From: Streptomyces sp. AC512_CC834
GTDB lineage: Bacteria; Actinomycetota; Actinomycetes; Streptomycetales; Streptomycetaceae
Assembly: GCF_019049325.1 (NCBI RefSeq)
Contig: NZ_JAGMUO010000120.1
Coordinates: forward strand, 228,088 to 292,087
DNA length: 64,000 bases
Reading direction: 5' to 3'
The first letter of the stretch is position 1, and each line of letters opens with the position of its first letter. Below, one piece after another: positions 25,303 to 33,721 of the stretch. The translations under genes were made by a program, and so were the position numbers. Below the pieces are notes generated by a model. It was not told the origin of the DNA and made no database searches. It saw nothing but the letters and a program-made list of their open reading frames with translations.

Positions 25303-26781
25303 CTACTTCTTCTTCGCGCCGCGCTTCTCGCGCACCCGCACGGAGATGTGGATCGGCGTGCCCTCGAAGGCGAACTCCTCGCGCAGCCGGCGCTCGATGA
25401 AGCGCCGGTAGCCCGCCTCGATGAAGCCGGAGGCGAAGAGCACGAACCGCGGGGGCTTGGTGCCCGCCTGCGTCCCGAAGAGGATGCGCGGCTGCTTGCC
25501 GCCCCGGACCGGGTGCGGGTGGGCGGCGACCAGCTCGCCGAGGAAGGCGTTGAGGCGGCCCGTGGGGACCCGGGTCTCCCAGCCGGCCAGGGCGGTCTCG
25601 ATCGCGGGGACCAGCTTCTCCATGTGGCGGCCGGTCTGCGCCGAGACGTTGACCCGCGGCGCCCACGCCACCTGGGCCAGCTCGGTCTCGATCTCCCGCT
25701 CCAGGTAGTAGCGGCGCTCCTCGTCGAGGGTGTCCCACTTGTTGTAGGCGACGACGATCGCGCGTCCCGCCTCGACGGCCATGGTGACGATCCGCTGGTC
25801 CTGGACCGAGATCGACTCGGAGGCGTCGATGAGGACGACGGCCACCTCGGCCTTCTCGACGGCGGCGGCGGTGCGCAGCGAGGCGTAGTAGTCGGCGCCC
25901 TGCTGGAGGTGGACGCGCTTGCGGATGCCCGCCGTGTCGACGAACTTCCAGGTCACGCCGCCCAGTTCGATCAGCTCGTCGACCGGGTCGCGGGTGGTGC
26001 CGGCCTGTTCGTTGACGACGACGCGCTCCTCACCCGCCACCTTGTTCAGCAGCGAGGACTTGCCGACGTTGGGGCGTCCGATCAGGGCGATGCGGCGCGG
26101 GCCGCCGAGGCCGGTGCCGAAGGTCTGGGCGGGGGCCTCGGGCAGGGCCTCCAGGACCTTGTCCAGCATGTCGCCGGTGCCGCGGCCGTGCAGCGCGGAG
26201 ACCGGGTGCGGCTCCCCCAGTCCGAGCGCCCACAGGTAGGAGGCGTCGGCCTCGCCGCTCTGGCCGTCCACCTTGTTGGCGCACAGCACGACGGGCTTGC
26301 CCGCCTTGCGCAGCAGCCGTACGACCGCCTCGTCGGTGTCGGTGGCGCCGACCTTGGCGTCCACGACGAAGACGACCGCGTCGGCGGCCTCGATCGCGTA
26401 CTCGGCCTGGGCCGCCACGGAGGCGTCGATGCCGAGGACGTCCTGCTCCCAGCCGCCGGTGTCGACGACCTTGAAGCGGCGGCCCGCCCACTCGGCCTCG
26501 TAGGTGACACGGTCGCGGGTCACGCCGGGCTTGTCCTCGACGACGGCCTCGCGGCGGCCGATGATGCGGTTCACCAGGGTCGACTTGCCGACATTGGGGC
26601 GGCCGACGACGGCGAGGACCGGCAGCGGGCCGTGCCCGGCCTCCTCGATCGCGCCCTCGACCTCCTCGACGTCGAAGCCCTCTTCGGTGGCCAGCTCCAT
26701 GAACTGCGTGTACTCGGCGTCGCCGAGCGCCCCGTGGTCGTGCTCCCCGCCCGAGCCCTCGGAGTGGATGTGGTCGTTCAT
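25303..26781 (-). CDS. der: Ribosome-assembly GTPase Der (EngA)
   Basis: A 492-residue protein with two tandem GTPase domains, the hallmark of Der. The first has GRPNVGKSTLVNRI (about residue 58), DTGGWE and NKVD, and the second GRPNVGKSSLLNKV (about 236), DTAGI and NKWD. A KH-like domain ends with a basic tail (REKRGAKKK). Der acts in 50S subunit maturation. A 50-residue acidic N-terminal extension (HIHSEGSGGEHDHG and beyond) precedes the first domain. ATG at 26781 has GAGGT upstream. It follows plsC on the same strand and continues the cmk-plsC-der group that is conserved in Streptomyces. Confidence 0.95.
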   Translation of the reverse strand: MNDHIHSEGSGGEHDHGALGDAEYTQFMELATEEGFDVEEVEGAIEEAGHGPLPVLAVVGRPNVGKSTLVNRIIGRREAVVEDKPGVTRDRVTYEAEWAGRRFKVVDTGGWEQDVLGIDASVAAQAEYAIEAADAVVFVVDAKVGATDTDEAVVRLLRKAGKPVVLCANKVDGQSGEADASYLWALGLGEPHPVSALHGRGTGDMLDKVLEALPEAPAQTFGTGLGGPRRIALIGRPNVGKSSLLNKVAGEERVVVNEQAGTTRDPVDELIELGGVTWKFVDTAGIRKRVHLQQGADYYASLRTAAAVEKAEVAVVLIDASESISVQDQRIVTMAVEAGRAIVVAYNKWDTLDEERRYYLEREIETELAQVAWAPRVNVSAQTGRHMEKLVPAIETALAGWETRVPTGRLNAFLGELVAAHPHPVRGGKQPRILFGTQAGTKPPRFVLFASGFIEAGYRRFIERRLREEFAFEGTPIHISVRVREKRGAKKK

Positions 26782-26839
26782 GAAGTTCGTACCTCGTTCA
26801 TCGTGGTGATCGGTGGCGCACCCTGTACCGGGTGATCCA

Positions 26840-27517
26840 CTACTCAAGTGTCACTCGGCGCCCGGTGAGGCGCCTGGCGTTCTCCAGGTGCGCGGTGAGC
26901 TGCTTCTGGATGCGTTCGGTGGCCTCGTCCAGCGCCCTGCGGGTGCGCCGCCCGCTGCCGTCGCCCGCGTCGAAGGGGTCGCCGAAGACGACGTCCACGC
27001 GGGAGCGCAGCGGGGGCAGCGCCTTTATCAACCGTCCGGGACGGTCCGTGCTTCCCAGCACCGCGACCGGGACGATCGGCGCGCCGCTGCGCACCGCGAA
27101 GTAGGCGAGCCCGGCGCGCAGTGAGGCGAAGTCGCCCTCGCCCCGGGTGCCCTCCGGGAAGATGCCCAGGACGCCGCCGTCGTCCAGTACGCCCAAGGCC
27201 CGGGCGATGGCCGTGCGGTCGGTGGAGTGGCGGTCCACCTGGAGCTGGCCGATGCCGGTCAGGAAGCGTCCGAGCGGGCCGATGAACGCCTCCTTCTTGA
27301 TCAGGAAGTGCGTCGGCCGGGGTGCCACGCCCATGACCATCGGGCCGTCGATGTTGTGCGCGTGGTTGACGGCGTAGATCAGCGGGCCGGTGGCGGGCAC
27401 CCGCCAGGCGCCGAGCACGCGCGGCTTCCACAGCCCGTACATCAGGCCGACGCCGATGCGGCGCCCGACCTCGGCGCCCTTCTCGGAGGGGACGGGCACA
27501 ACGGAGGGTTCGGTCAC
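26840..27517 (-). CDS. plsC: 1-acyl-sn-glycerol-3-phosphate acyltransferase (PlsC type)
   Basis: A 225-residue acyltransferase with the two catalytic motifs of the family: NHAHNIDGP (HX4D, about residue 51) and FPEGTRGEGDF (about 120). It makes phosphatidic acid by acylating lysophosphatidic acid in membrane lipid synthesis. GTG at 27517 overlaps the cmk stop by GTGA (27514-27517), showing translational coupling with cmk. In many actinomycetes cmk, plsC and der form one operon. The exact acceptor is inferred from the family. Confidence 0.9.
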   Translation of the reverse strand: MTEPSVVPVPSEKGAEVGRRIGVGLMYGLWKPRVLGAWRVPATGPLIYAVNHAHNIDGPMVMGVAPRPTHFLIKKEAFIGPLGRFLTGIGQLQVDRHSTDRTAIARALGVLDDGGVLGIFPEGTRGEGDFASLRAGLAYFAVRSGAPIVPVAVLGSTDRPGRLIKALPPLRSRVDVVFGDPFDAGDGSGRRTRRALDEATERIQKQLTAHLENARRLTGRRVTLE

Positions 27518-28209
27518 TTGCCCGCCCGCTTCTCCTCGACGAGGGTGACGACGCACTCGATGACCTGCGGGAGGGTGAGGGCGGTGGTGTCCACCTCGAC
27601 CGCGTCGCCGGCCTTGGCCAGCGGCGAGGTCTTGCGGGTGGAGTCGGCCGCGTCCCGCTTGATCAGGGCCTCGCGGGTGGCGTTGACGTCGGCGCCCTTC
27701 AGTTCGCCGCTGCGGCGGGCGGCGCGGGCCTCCGCCGAGGCGGTGAGGAAGATCTTCAGGTCGGCGTCCGGCAGCACGGTGGTGCCGATGTCGCGGCCCT
27801 CGACGACGATGCCGAGCGGCGCGGCGGTGGCGATGGAGCGCTGGAGTTCGGTGATCCGGGCGCGGATCTCCGGTACGGCGCTGACCGCGCTGACCTTGGA
27901 GGTGACCTCCTGGGTGCGGATCGGGCCGGCCACGTCCACGCCGTCGACCGTGATGGCCGGGCCCGCCGGGTCGGTGCCGGAGACGATCTCGGGCTTGCCG
28001 GCCGCGGCGGCGACGGCGTGCGGGTCGTCGGTGTCGATGCCGTTGCTGACCATCCACCACGTGATCGCCCGGTACTGGGCCCCGGTGTCCAGGTAGCTCA
28101 GGCCGAGCTGTGCGGCCACGGCCTTCGACGTGCTCGACTTGCCCGTGCCGGAGGGGCCGTCGATGGCGACAATCACGGCCGGGACGGTCGGGGCGGCGCC
28201 GTTTTCCAC
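27514..28209 (-). CDS. cmk: Cytidylate kinase
   Basis: A 231-residue kinase with the P-loop IDGPSGTGKSSTSK near residue 15 and the CMP-binding region with QEVTSKVSAVSAVPEIR. It phosphorylates CMP and dCMP to the diphosphates. The size matches bacterial Cmk. GTG at 28209 follows AAGGTG at a proper distance. It starts the cmk-plsC-der operon. Upstream, 63 bp away, begins a MITE-like element which separates it from tyrA. Confidence 0.96.
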   Translation of the reverse strand: MENGAAPTVPAVIVAIDGPSGTGKSSTSKAVAAQLGLSYLDTGAQYRAITWWMVSNGIDTDDPHAVAAAAGKPEIVSGTDPAGPAITVDGVDVAGPIRTQEVTSKVSAVSAVPEIRARITELQRSIATAAPLGIVVEGRDIGTTVLPDADLKIFLTASAEARAARRSGELKGADVNATREALIKRDAADSTRKTSPLAKAGDAVEVDTTALTLPQVIECVVTLVEEKRAGK

Positions 28210-28271
28210 GAGGGGACACCTTCCTGGTGCGGTGCGGTGGGTGGTGTGCGGGACGCGAGCGCGTCCCGCAC

Positions 28272-28484
28272 AGGGCCTGTCTGATGATTCCCGTCGTCCG
28301 CCCGGAGGGCGGGCCCGGCGGCGTCTGGTGCGTGCGATCGCAAGGCGCCGGAGCGCCCTCGGTGGGGGTCCCTCCCACGCCGTTCAGGCAGTGGGGGAGG
28401 AGCCACGCGGGCGTTTCGGCAACGCGGCGAGCGTGCGTGCGTGCCAGGCGTCGCCGGGCAGACGGGAATCATCAGACAGGCCCT
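28272..28484. mobile_element. 213-bp MITE-like element between tyrA and cmk
   Basis: Perfect 24-bp terminal inverted repeats (28272-28295 and 28461-28484) bound a 165-bp interior with no gene. The outer ends begin AGGGCCTGTCTGATGATTCC. I recognise sequences of this kind as dispersed short elements in Streptomyces intergenic regions, from memory. No clear target duplication is seen at the ends. It lies between the tyrA stop and the cmk start, so it may change read-through or the cmk promoter. The transposase that would mobilise it is not in this window. Confidence 0.8.
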
Positions 28485-28549
28485 AGGTTACCGGGCCCGG
28501 GGAGCCCCTCTGACAGCCCTGTTCCCCGAGCGGCCTGTGTGGCTCGCGG

Positions 28550-29635
28550 TCACTGCCGGATCGCCCAGCCCCGTTCCTTGAGCGACGCCGTGAGCACGGC
28601 GGCGGCCCTCGGCTCCACCATGAGCTGCACCAGGCCCGCCTGCTGCCCGGTCGCGTGCTCGATGCGTACGTCCTCGATGTTGACCCCGGCCCGTCCCGCG
28701 TCCGCGAAGATGCGGGCGAGCTGGCCGGGCTGGTCGTCGATGAGGACGGCCACCGTCTCGTAGGTCCGCGGCGCCGATCCGTGCTTGCCCGGGACGCGGA
28801 CCTGTCCGGCGTTGCCGCGCCGCAGCACCTCGGCGATGCCGGTGCCGCCCTCGCTGCGCTTGTCCTCGTCGGCGGACTGCAGGGCGCGCAGGGCCCGTAC
28901 CGTCTCCTCCAGGTCGGCGGAGACGTCGGTGAGCAGGTCGGCGACCGGCCCCGGGTTGGCGGAGAGGATGTCGATCCACATCCGGGGGTCGGAGGCGGCG
29001 ATCCGGGTCACGTCGCGGATGCCCTGCCCGCACAGCCGTACGGCTGCCTCCTCGGCGTGCTCCAGGCGTGCGGCGACCATGCTGGAGACCAGGTGGGGCA
29101 TGTGGGAGACGAGGGCCACGGCGCGGTCGTGGGCGTCGGCGTCCATCACGACCGGCACCGCGCGGCAGTGCGAGACCAGCTCCAGGGCGAGGTTCAGCAC
29201 CTCGGTGTCGGTGTCCCGGGTCGGGGTGAGCACCCACGGGCGGCCCTCGAAGAGGTCCGCGGTGGCGGCCAGCGGGCCGGACTTCTCACGGCCGGACATG
29301 GGGTGGGTGCCGATGTACGACGACAGGTCGAGCCCGCGCGTCTCCAGCTCCCGCCGGGGGCCGCCCTTGACGCTGGCCACGTCGATGTACCCGCGGGCGG
29401 CGCCGCGTCCCATGGCGTCGGCGAGCACGTCGGCCACCAGGGCGGGCGGGGCCGCGACGATCGCCAGGTCGACGGGCGCGTCCGGGGCCTGCTCGGTGCC
29501 CGCGCCGAGCGCGGCGGCCGTACGGGCCTGCTCGGGGTCGTGGTCGGCGAGGTGGACGGTGACGCCCCTGGCGGTGAGGGCGAGGGCGGCGGAGGTGCCG
29601 ATGAGGCCGGTGCCGATGACGAGTGCGGTTCTCAC
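28550..29635 (-). CDS. tyrA: Prephenate dehydrogenase with ACT domain
   Basis: A 361-residue enzyme. The N-terminal Rossmann fold is VIGTGLIGTSAALAL. Catalytic-region residues GTHPMSGREKSGP (near 110) and DAHDRAVALVSHMPH (near 170) follow. The last 75 residues carry a typical ACT regulatory domain (YETVAVLIDDQPGQLARIF). It converts prephenate to 4-hydroxyphenylpyruvate for tyrosine synthesis, with feedback through the ACT domain. GTG at 29635 overlaps the aroH stop (GTGA, 29632-29635), so the two tyrosine-branch enzymes are coupled. Confidence 0.93.
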   Translation of the reverse strand: MRTALVIGTGLIGTSAALALTARGVTVHLADHDPEQARTAAALGAGTEQAPDAPVDLAIVAAPPALVADVLADAMGRGAARGYIDVASVKGGPRRELETRGLDLSSYIGTHPMSGREKSGPLAATADLFEGRPWVLTPTRDTDTEVLNLALELVSHCRAVPVVMDADAHDRAVALVSHMPHLVSSMVAARLEHAEEAAVRLCGQGIRDVTRIAASDPRMWIDILSANPGPVADLLTDVSADLEETVRALRALQSADEDKRSEGGTGIAEVLRRGNAGQVRVPGKHGSAPRTYETVAVLIDDQPGQLARIFADAGRAGVNIEDVRIEHATGQQAGLVQLMVEPRAAAVLTASLKERGWAIRQ

Positions 29636-29994
29636 TGGGCGATGTCCTTGCGCAGGGCCGCGGCGGCGCCGAGGTAGACGTGGGCGATGTCGGCGCGGGG
29701 CCGGTCGGATTCGATGTGGGCGAGGACCCTCACGACGCGGGGCATGGCGCCCTCGATGTCCAGTTCCTGGGCGCAGATCAGCGGTACGTCGGTGATGCCG
29801 AGCCCGCGGGCCGCGGCGGCCGGGAAGTCGCTGTGCAGGTCGGGGGTGGCCGTGAACCACAGGCTGATCAGGTCGTCGACCGTCAGGGCGTTGCGCTCCA
29901 TGACGGCGGTCAGCAGGGCCGCGACCTGCTCGTCCATGTGCCCGGCCTCGTCCCGCTCCAGTTGGACTGCGCCCCGGACCGCTCGTACCGCCAC
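29632..29994 (-). CDS. aroH: AroH-class chorismate mutase
   Basis: A 120-residue monofunctional chorismate mutase of the AroH (Bacillus) fold. It begins AVRAVRGAVQLERDE with the conserved active-site Arg, and later shows LISLWFTATPDLHSDFPA and VPLICAQELDI. It converts chorismate to prephenate, the substrate of the adjacent TyrA. GTG at 29994 starts the operon. The 126 bp between it and the divergent Rieske gene must carry both promoters. Confidence 0.93.
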   Translation of the reverse strand: MAVRAVRGAVQLERDEAGHMDEQVAALLTAVMERNALTVDDLISLWFTATPDLHSDFPAAAARGLGITDVPLICAQELDIEGAMPRVVRVLAHIESDRPRADIAHVYLGAAAALRKDIAQ

Positions 29995-30120
29995 GACGAT
30001 GCTCCTCGCTGATCGGTTCTTGGTCCGTCCAGCCTAGTCAGCCCGCCGCGTACCGGCCCGCGGCGCCCGTCTCCTGAGACGCTGGCCGCGGCCGGTACCC
30101 CCCTCCCCCGGAGCTGCGAG

Positions 30121-30531
30121 ATGACCCACACCCCGACCCGCCGTACGGTCCTCCTCTGCACGGGCACGGCGGCGCTCGCCGTGGGCTGCGGCGACGGAGG
30201 TGGCGACGGTGACGGCGACGGCGACTCCTCGGCCGCCTCGCCGGGACAGGAGCTGGCGCCGACGAGCGACATCCCGGTCGGCGGCGGGAAGATCTTCCCG
30301 GACGAGAAGATCGTGGTGACCCAGCCGGAGCAGGGCGAGTTCAAGGCGTTCTCGGCGGTCTGCACGCACCAGAACTGCCTGGTGTCGACGGTGCGGGACG
30401 GCACCATCGACTGCGCCTGCCACGGCAGCAGGTTCAGCATCACCGACGGCGCGGTCGCGCAGGGACCGGCGACGAGGCCGCTGCCCGAGGAGCGGATCGC
30501 GGTGGAGGGAAATTCGATCCGTTCGGCGTGA
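30121..30531 (+). CDS. Rieske [2Fe-2S] protein, probable lipoprotein
   Basis: A 136-residue protein. The two Rieske motifs CTHQNC (about residue 81) and CACHGSRF (about 99) bind the 2Fe-2S cluster. The N-terminus (RRTVLLCTGTAALAVGCGDGG) has a twin-Arg-like start and a lipobox-like AVGC, so it is probably an exported lipoprotein. A flexible Gly/Asp linker follows. It is not next to cytochrome genes and is far shorter than QcrA, so it is likely an independent electron carrier. The partner is unknown. Confidence 0.9.
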   Translation: MTHTPTRRTVLLCTGTAALAVGCGDGGGDGDGDGDSSAASPGQELAPTSDIPVGGGKIFPDEKIVVTQPEQGEFKAFSAVCTHQNCLVSTVRDGTIDCACHGSRFSITDGAVAQGPATRPLPEERIAVEGNSIRSA

Positions 30532-30553
30532 GCCGCCCGCGTACGCTCCGGGC

Positions 30554-31300
30554 ATGGAACCCGAGACCCTGGTACGCGACCACACGATCTACGCCTGTGT
30601 CATGGGTTCGCGCGCCTTCGGTCTGGCGACGGAGGGCAGCGACACCGACCGCCGGGGTGTCTTCCTCGCCCCGACCCCGCTGTTCTGGCGCTTCGAGAAG
30701 CCGCCGACGCACGTGGAGGGCCCGGCCGAGGAGCAGTTCGGCTGGGAGCTGGAGCGCTTCTGCGAGCTGGCCCTGCGCGCCAACCCGAACATCCTGGAGT
30801 GCCTGCACTCCCCGCTGGTGGAGTACGCCGACGACACGGGCCGCGAACTGCTCGCCCTGCGCGAGGCGTTCCTCTCCCGCCGGGCGTACGAGACGTTCAC
30901 CCGCTACGCGCACGCCCAGCGCCGCAAACTGGACGCCGACGTGCGCGCCCACGGCGCCCCGCGCTGGAAACACGCGATGCACCTGCTGCGGCTGCTGACC
31001 TCCGCCCGCGACCTGCTGCGCACGGGCACGCTCACCATCGACGTCGGCGACCGGCGGGAGCCGCTGCTCGCCGTGAAGCGCGGCGAGGTGCCCTGGCCGG
31101 AGGTGGAGGCGCGGATGACGCGGCTGGCCGAGGAGGGCGAGGAGGCCGCCCGGCGCAGCCCGCTGCCCGAGGAGCCGGACCGGCGCCGCGTGGAGGACTT
31201 CCTCGTCCGCACCCGCCGCGCCTCAGCGCTCCAGCCGGATCCGTACGACGAAGTCGTGCAGGGCGTCGTGGGCGGTGGTCGGGGCGTCGGGGAGCGCTGA
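30554..31300 (+). CDS. MNT-type nucleotidyltransferase (copy 1)
   Basis: A 248-residue protein of the DNA polymerase beta-like nucleotidyltransferase superfamily. GSRAFGLATEGSDTDRRGVF (residues about 18-37) gives the G-S motif and the D-x-D metal site. A helical C-terminal half with HAQRRKLDADV follows. Family members AMPylate proteins or RNA, modify nucleotides, or act as antitoxins. The 3' end overlaps the convergent second copy by 78 bp (31223-31300), so both C-termini are encoded in the same DNA. It starts 22 bp after the Rieske gene. Confidence 0.8.
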   Translation: MEPETLVRDHTIYACVMGSRAFGLATEGSDTDRRGVFLAPTPLFWRFEKPPTHVEGPAEEQFGWELERFCELALRANPNILECLHSPLVEYADDTGRELLALREAFLSRRAYETFTRYAHAQRRKLDADVRAHGAPRWKHAMHLLRLLTSARDLLRTGTLTIDVGDRREPLLAVKRGEVPWPEVEARMTRLAEEGEEAARRSPLPEEPDRRRVEDFLVRTRRASALQPDPYDEVVQGVVGGGRGVGER

Positions 31301-31978
31301 CGCGGCCTGCGCCCGGTCCAGCACGGTGTGCAGCCGCTCCACGTCGGCCCGCACGCGCGCGTGCCCGACGCCGGCGTCCCCGTGCTCGCGCTCGGCCTTG
31401 GCGGCGATCAGCTCGGGCAGGTAGGCCGGGGCCGCGTCGACCTCCCCGAGGAGCGTGGGCAGATGCGGCTGGACCTCGCCGGAGCGCATCAGGTGGATGC
31501 CGGTGAGCAGGACCCGGAAGGTGTACAGGAGCGGCTTCAGCTCGCCGGTCTTCTCGAACAGGCGCCACTGGGTCTGGGCGAATCCCCGGTAGTGGTGGGC
31601 GTGGTGGGAGGTGAGGACGTCCGGCGCGAGGGCGGCCAGTTCCCGGTGCGCGTCGGTGGTGTGCACGACCAGCGGGGAGAGCAACTGCTCGAGCACGTAG
31701 CCGTTGCGGCGGAGCATCAGCCGTACGAACTTGCGCAGGTCGTGGGTGACCAGATCCATCTCGACGCCGTCCCGGTCCCACATCCGCGACCTGGTCTCCT
31801 CCGGTTCGCGCAGCCCCACCAGGTCGGCGGCGGGCAGCAGGTGCACGCCGCGCAGGTCGACGTCCGAGTCGCGGGACGGGAAGCCGTAGAGGTGGGCGCC
31901 GGAGACGGTGGCGAACAGCACCGGGAAAGGCTGTTCGGCCACCACCGGAGCCAAGTCGATGTCCAGGGCGTCGATCAT
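31223..31978 (-). CDS. MNT-type nucleotidyltransferase (copy 2)
   Basis: A 251-residue relative of the facing gene. The active-site block reads VSGAHLYGFPSRDSDVDLRGV (residues about 25-45), with the D-x-D metal pair intact. The middle is helical and includes HHYRGFAQTQWRLF. ATG at 31978 lies 4 bp after the ADP-ribosylglycohydrolase stop, so it is the last gene of the Nudix regulator/glycohydrolase/nucleotidyltransferase operon. The target could be a protein, tRNA or nucleotide. No HEPN-type toxin is next to it, which argues against a simple MNT-HEPN toxin-antitoxin pair. Confidence 0.82.
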   Translation of the reverse strand: MIDALDIDLAPVVAEQPFPVLFATVSGAHLYGFPSRDSDVDLRGVHLLPAADLVGLREPEETRSRMWDRDGVEMDLVTHDLRKFVRLMLRRNGYVLEQLLSPLVVHTTDAHRELAALAPDVLTSHHAHHYRGFAQTQWRLFEKTGELKPLLYTFRVLLTGIHLMRSGEVQPHLPTLLGEVDAAPAYLPELIAAKAEREHGDAGVGHARVRADVERLHTVLDRAQAASALPDAPTTAHDALHDFVVRIRLER

Positions 31979-31982
31979 GGGC

Positions 31983-33005
31983 TCAAGCGTCCCAGAGTGC
32001 TCCGAGGGCCAGCAGGTCGCCCCGGTGCTCGATGCGGTCGGCCCACTCGGCCGGCCAGGCGCCGGCGCCCAGGTGGGCGCCGGCGAAGGCGCCCGCGAGG
32101 CAGGCGATGGAGTCGGAGTCGCCGGAGGTGCAGGCGCCGCGCCGCAGGGCGGTCAGCGGCTCGTCGACGAAGAGCAGGAAGCAGAGCAGGCCTGCCGCCA
32201 TGGCCTCCTCGGCGATCCAGCCCTGGCCGACGGCCAGGCAGGGGTCGGTCTCGGGCGAGGCGGTGCGCACCGCCTCCTGGAGGCGGTCGAGTATCCCCAG
32301 GCACTCGTCCCAGCCGCGCGCGACGAAGTGTTCGGGCGTGGGGTCCTGGGCGCGGGTCCACAGGTCGCCGAGCCAGCGCTCGTGGTAGCGGGTGCGGTTG
32401 TCGTAGGCGTACGACCGCAGCAGCCCGACCAGTCCGGTCGGCTCGGCCCCCTCGGCGAGCAGGCGGACGGCGTGCGCGGTGAGGTCGGAGGCGGCGAGGG
32501 CGGTGGGGTGCCCGTGGGTGAGCGCGGACTGCAACTGGGCGGCGCCCGCGCGCTGTTCGTCACTGAGCCCGGGGACGAGTCCGACGGGCGCGACGCGCAT
32601 GTTGGCGCCGCAGCCCTTGGAGCCGACCTGGCTGGCGTCCTGCCAGGGGCGGTCCGGCCGCTCCAGGAGGTCGCAGGCCGTGAGGCAGGTGTTGCCGGGG
32701 GCCCGGTTGTTCTCCGGGGACCGGTTCCAGGTGATGAACTCCTGCCGTACGGGCTCGGTCATCCCCTCGGGCGCCAGGACCCCCCGGTCCATGGCCGTCC
32801 GCAGCCCCTTGCCCAGGGCCAGCGTCATCTGCGTGTCGTCGGTGACGAACGCGGGGTCGGGCAGCGCCATCTCGCGCCAGGGGCCGCACTTGGCGAGGAT
32901 GGAGGGGACGTCGTTGAACTCGGTGGGGAAGCCCAGCGCGTCGCCGAGGGCGAGGCCGGTGAGCACTCCGGTGGCGGCGCGCTTGGTGACGGTGGTCGAG
33001 TTCAT
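31983..33005 (-). CDS. ADP-ribosylglycohydrolase (DraG family)
   Basis: A 340-residue hydrolase. The family motifs are GLALGDALGFPTEF near the N-terminus, FVTDDTQMTLAL near residue 54, and GDSDSIACLAGAFAGA near the C-terminus; the acidic residues bind two Mg ions. Such enzymes remove ADP-ribose from proteins, nucleic acids or small molecules. ATG at 33005 overlaps the stop of the Nudix regulator in ATGA (33002-33005), so both are made together. Together they point to ADP-ribose handling. The substrate is unknown. Confidence 0.92.
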   Translation of the reverse strand: MNSTTVTKRAATGVLTGLALGDALGFPTEFNDVPSILAKCGPWREMALPDPAFVTDDTQMTLALGKGLRTAMDRGVLAPEGMTEPVRQEFITWNRSPENNRAPGNTCLTACDLLERPDRPWQDASQVGSKGCGANMRVAPVGLVPGLSDEQRAGAAQLQSALTHGHPTALAASDLTAHAVRLLAEGAEPTGLVGLLRSYAYDNRTRYHERWLGDLWTRAQDPTPEHFVARGWDECLGILDRLQEAVRTASPETDPCLAVGQGWIAEEAMAAGLLCFLLFVDEPLTALRRGACTSGDSDSIACLAGAFAGAHLGAGAWPAEWADRIEHRGDLLALGALWDA

Positions 33006-33721
33006 GCGGGGCGTCCTTCCCGAGGGGTGCGCAGCAGGGGCGGGTGCAGGGAGCCGGCCGGGCCGGCGCGGTACAGCGCGGCCGGTTTGCCGCGGCCTCC
33101 GGTCAGTCGGGCGGCGCCCGGAACGGGCTCGACGAAGCCCGGGGTGGCGAGGACCTTGCGCCGGAAGTTGGGCCGGTCCAGGGCCGTGCCCCACACCGTC
33201 TCGTAGACCTGCTGAAGCTCGCCGAGCGTGAACTCGGCCGGGCAGAAGGCGGTGGCCAGGCAGGTGTACTCGAGCTTGGCGCCGACGCGTTCCCGGGCGT
33301 CGGCCAGGATCCGGTCGTGGTCGAAGGCGAGGCCCTGGGCCCTGGCGTGCGGCACCCAGCGGGCCTCGGCGGCGTCGGTCCCGGCGTGCGGCTCGGGAGG
33401 GTGGGGCAGCAGGGCGGCGAAGGCGACGGAGACGACCCTCATCCGGGGGTCACGGCCGGGTTCGCTGTAGGTCCGTAGCTGCTCCAGATGCAGTCCGGTC
33501 ACATCCGCGAGTCCGGTCTCCTCGGCCAGTTCGCGCCGGGCGGCCGTCTCCGCCGACTCGTCCGGCAGCAGGAAGCCGCCGGGCAGCGCCCAGCGGCCGG
33601 CGTGGGGCTCCTGTCCCCGCTCGACGAGCAGCACGTGCAGCGCGCCCGCGCGCAGCGTGAGGACGGCGAGGTCGACGGTGACGGCGAAGGGCTCGAATGC
33701 GTGCTTGTCGTAGCCGTGCAC
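33002..33721 (-). CDS. NrtR-like Nudix regulator (Nudix plus winged helix)
   Basis: A 239-residue protein. The Nudix box G-x5-E-x7-REL-x-EE-x-GL is complete (GFLLPDESAETAARRELAEETGL, around residues 48-71), so it may be catalytically active. The C-terminal 90 residues look like the winged helix of NrtR (EFTLGELQQVYETVWG, DRPNFRRKVLATPGFVEPV). NrtR proteins bind ADP-ribose and control NAD genes or ADP-ribose use. GTG at 33721 follows AAAGGGGG at 9 nt. A 19-bp-armed palindrome begins right at the start codon. It heads the operon with the glycohydrolase and nucleotidyltransferase. Confidence 0.88.
   Translation of the reverse strand: MHGYDKHAFEPFAVTVDLAVLTLRAGALHVLLVERGQEPHAGRWALPGGFLLPDESAETAARRELAEETGLADVTGLHLEQLRTYSEPGRDPRMRVVSVAFAALLPHPPEPHAGTDAAEARWVPHARAQGLAFDHDRILADARERVGAKLEYTCLATAFCPAEFTLGELQQVYETVWGTALDRPNFRRKVLATPGFVEPVPGAARLTGGRGKPAALYRAGPAGSLHPPLLRTPREGRPA

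Noticed and set aside
26840..28378. A single 512-residue protein from plsC extended through cmk
   Set aside because: The extension is the cmk sequence read in a wrong frame (Arg/Pro/Gly rich). The PlsC domain starts at GTG 27517 in a GTGA overlap with cmk.
30554..31978. An MNT/HEPN toxin-antitoxin pair
   Set aside because: Both genes are MNT-type nucleotidyltransferases and there is no HEPN protein with the R-x4-6-H motif beside them.
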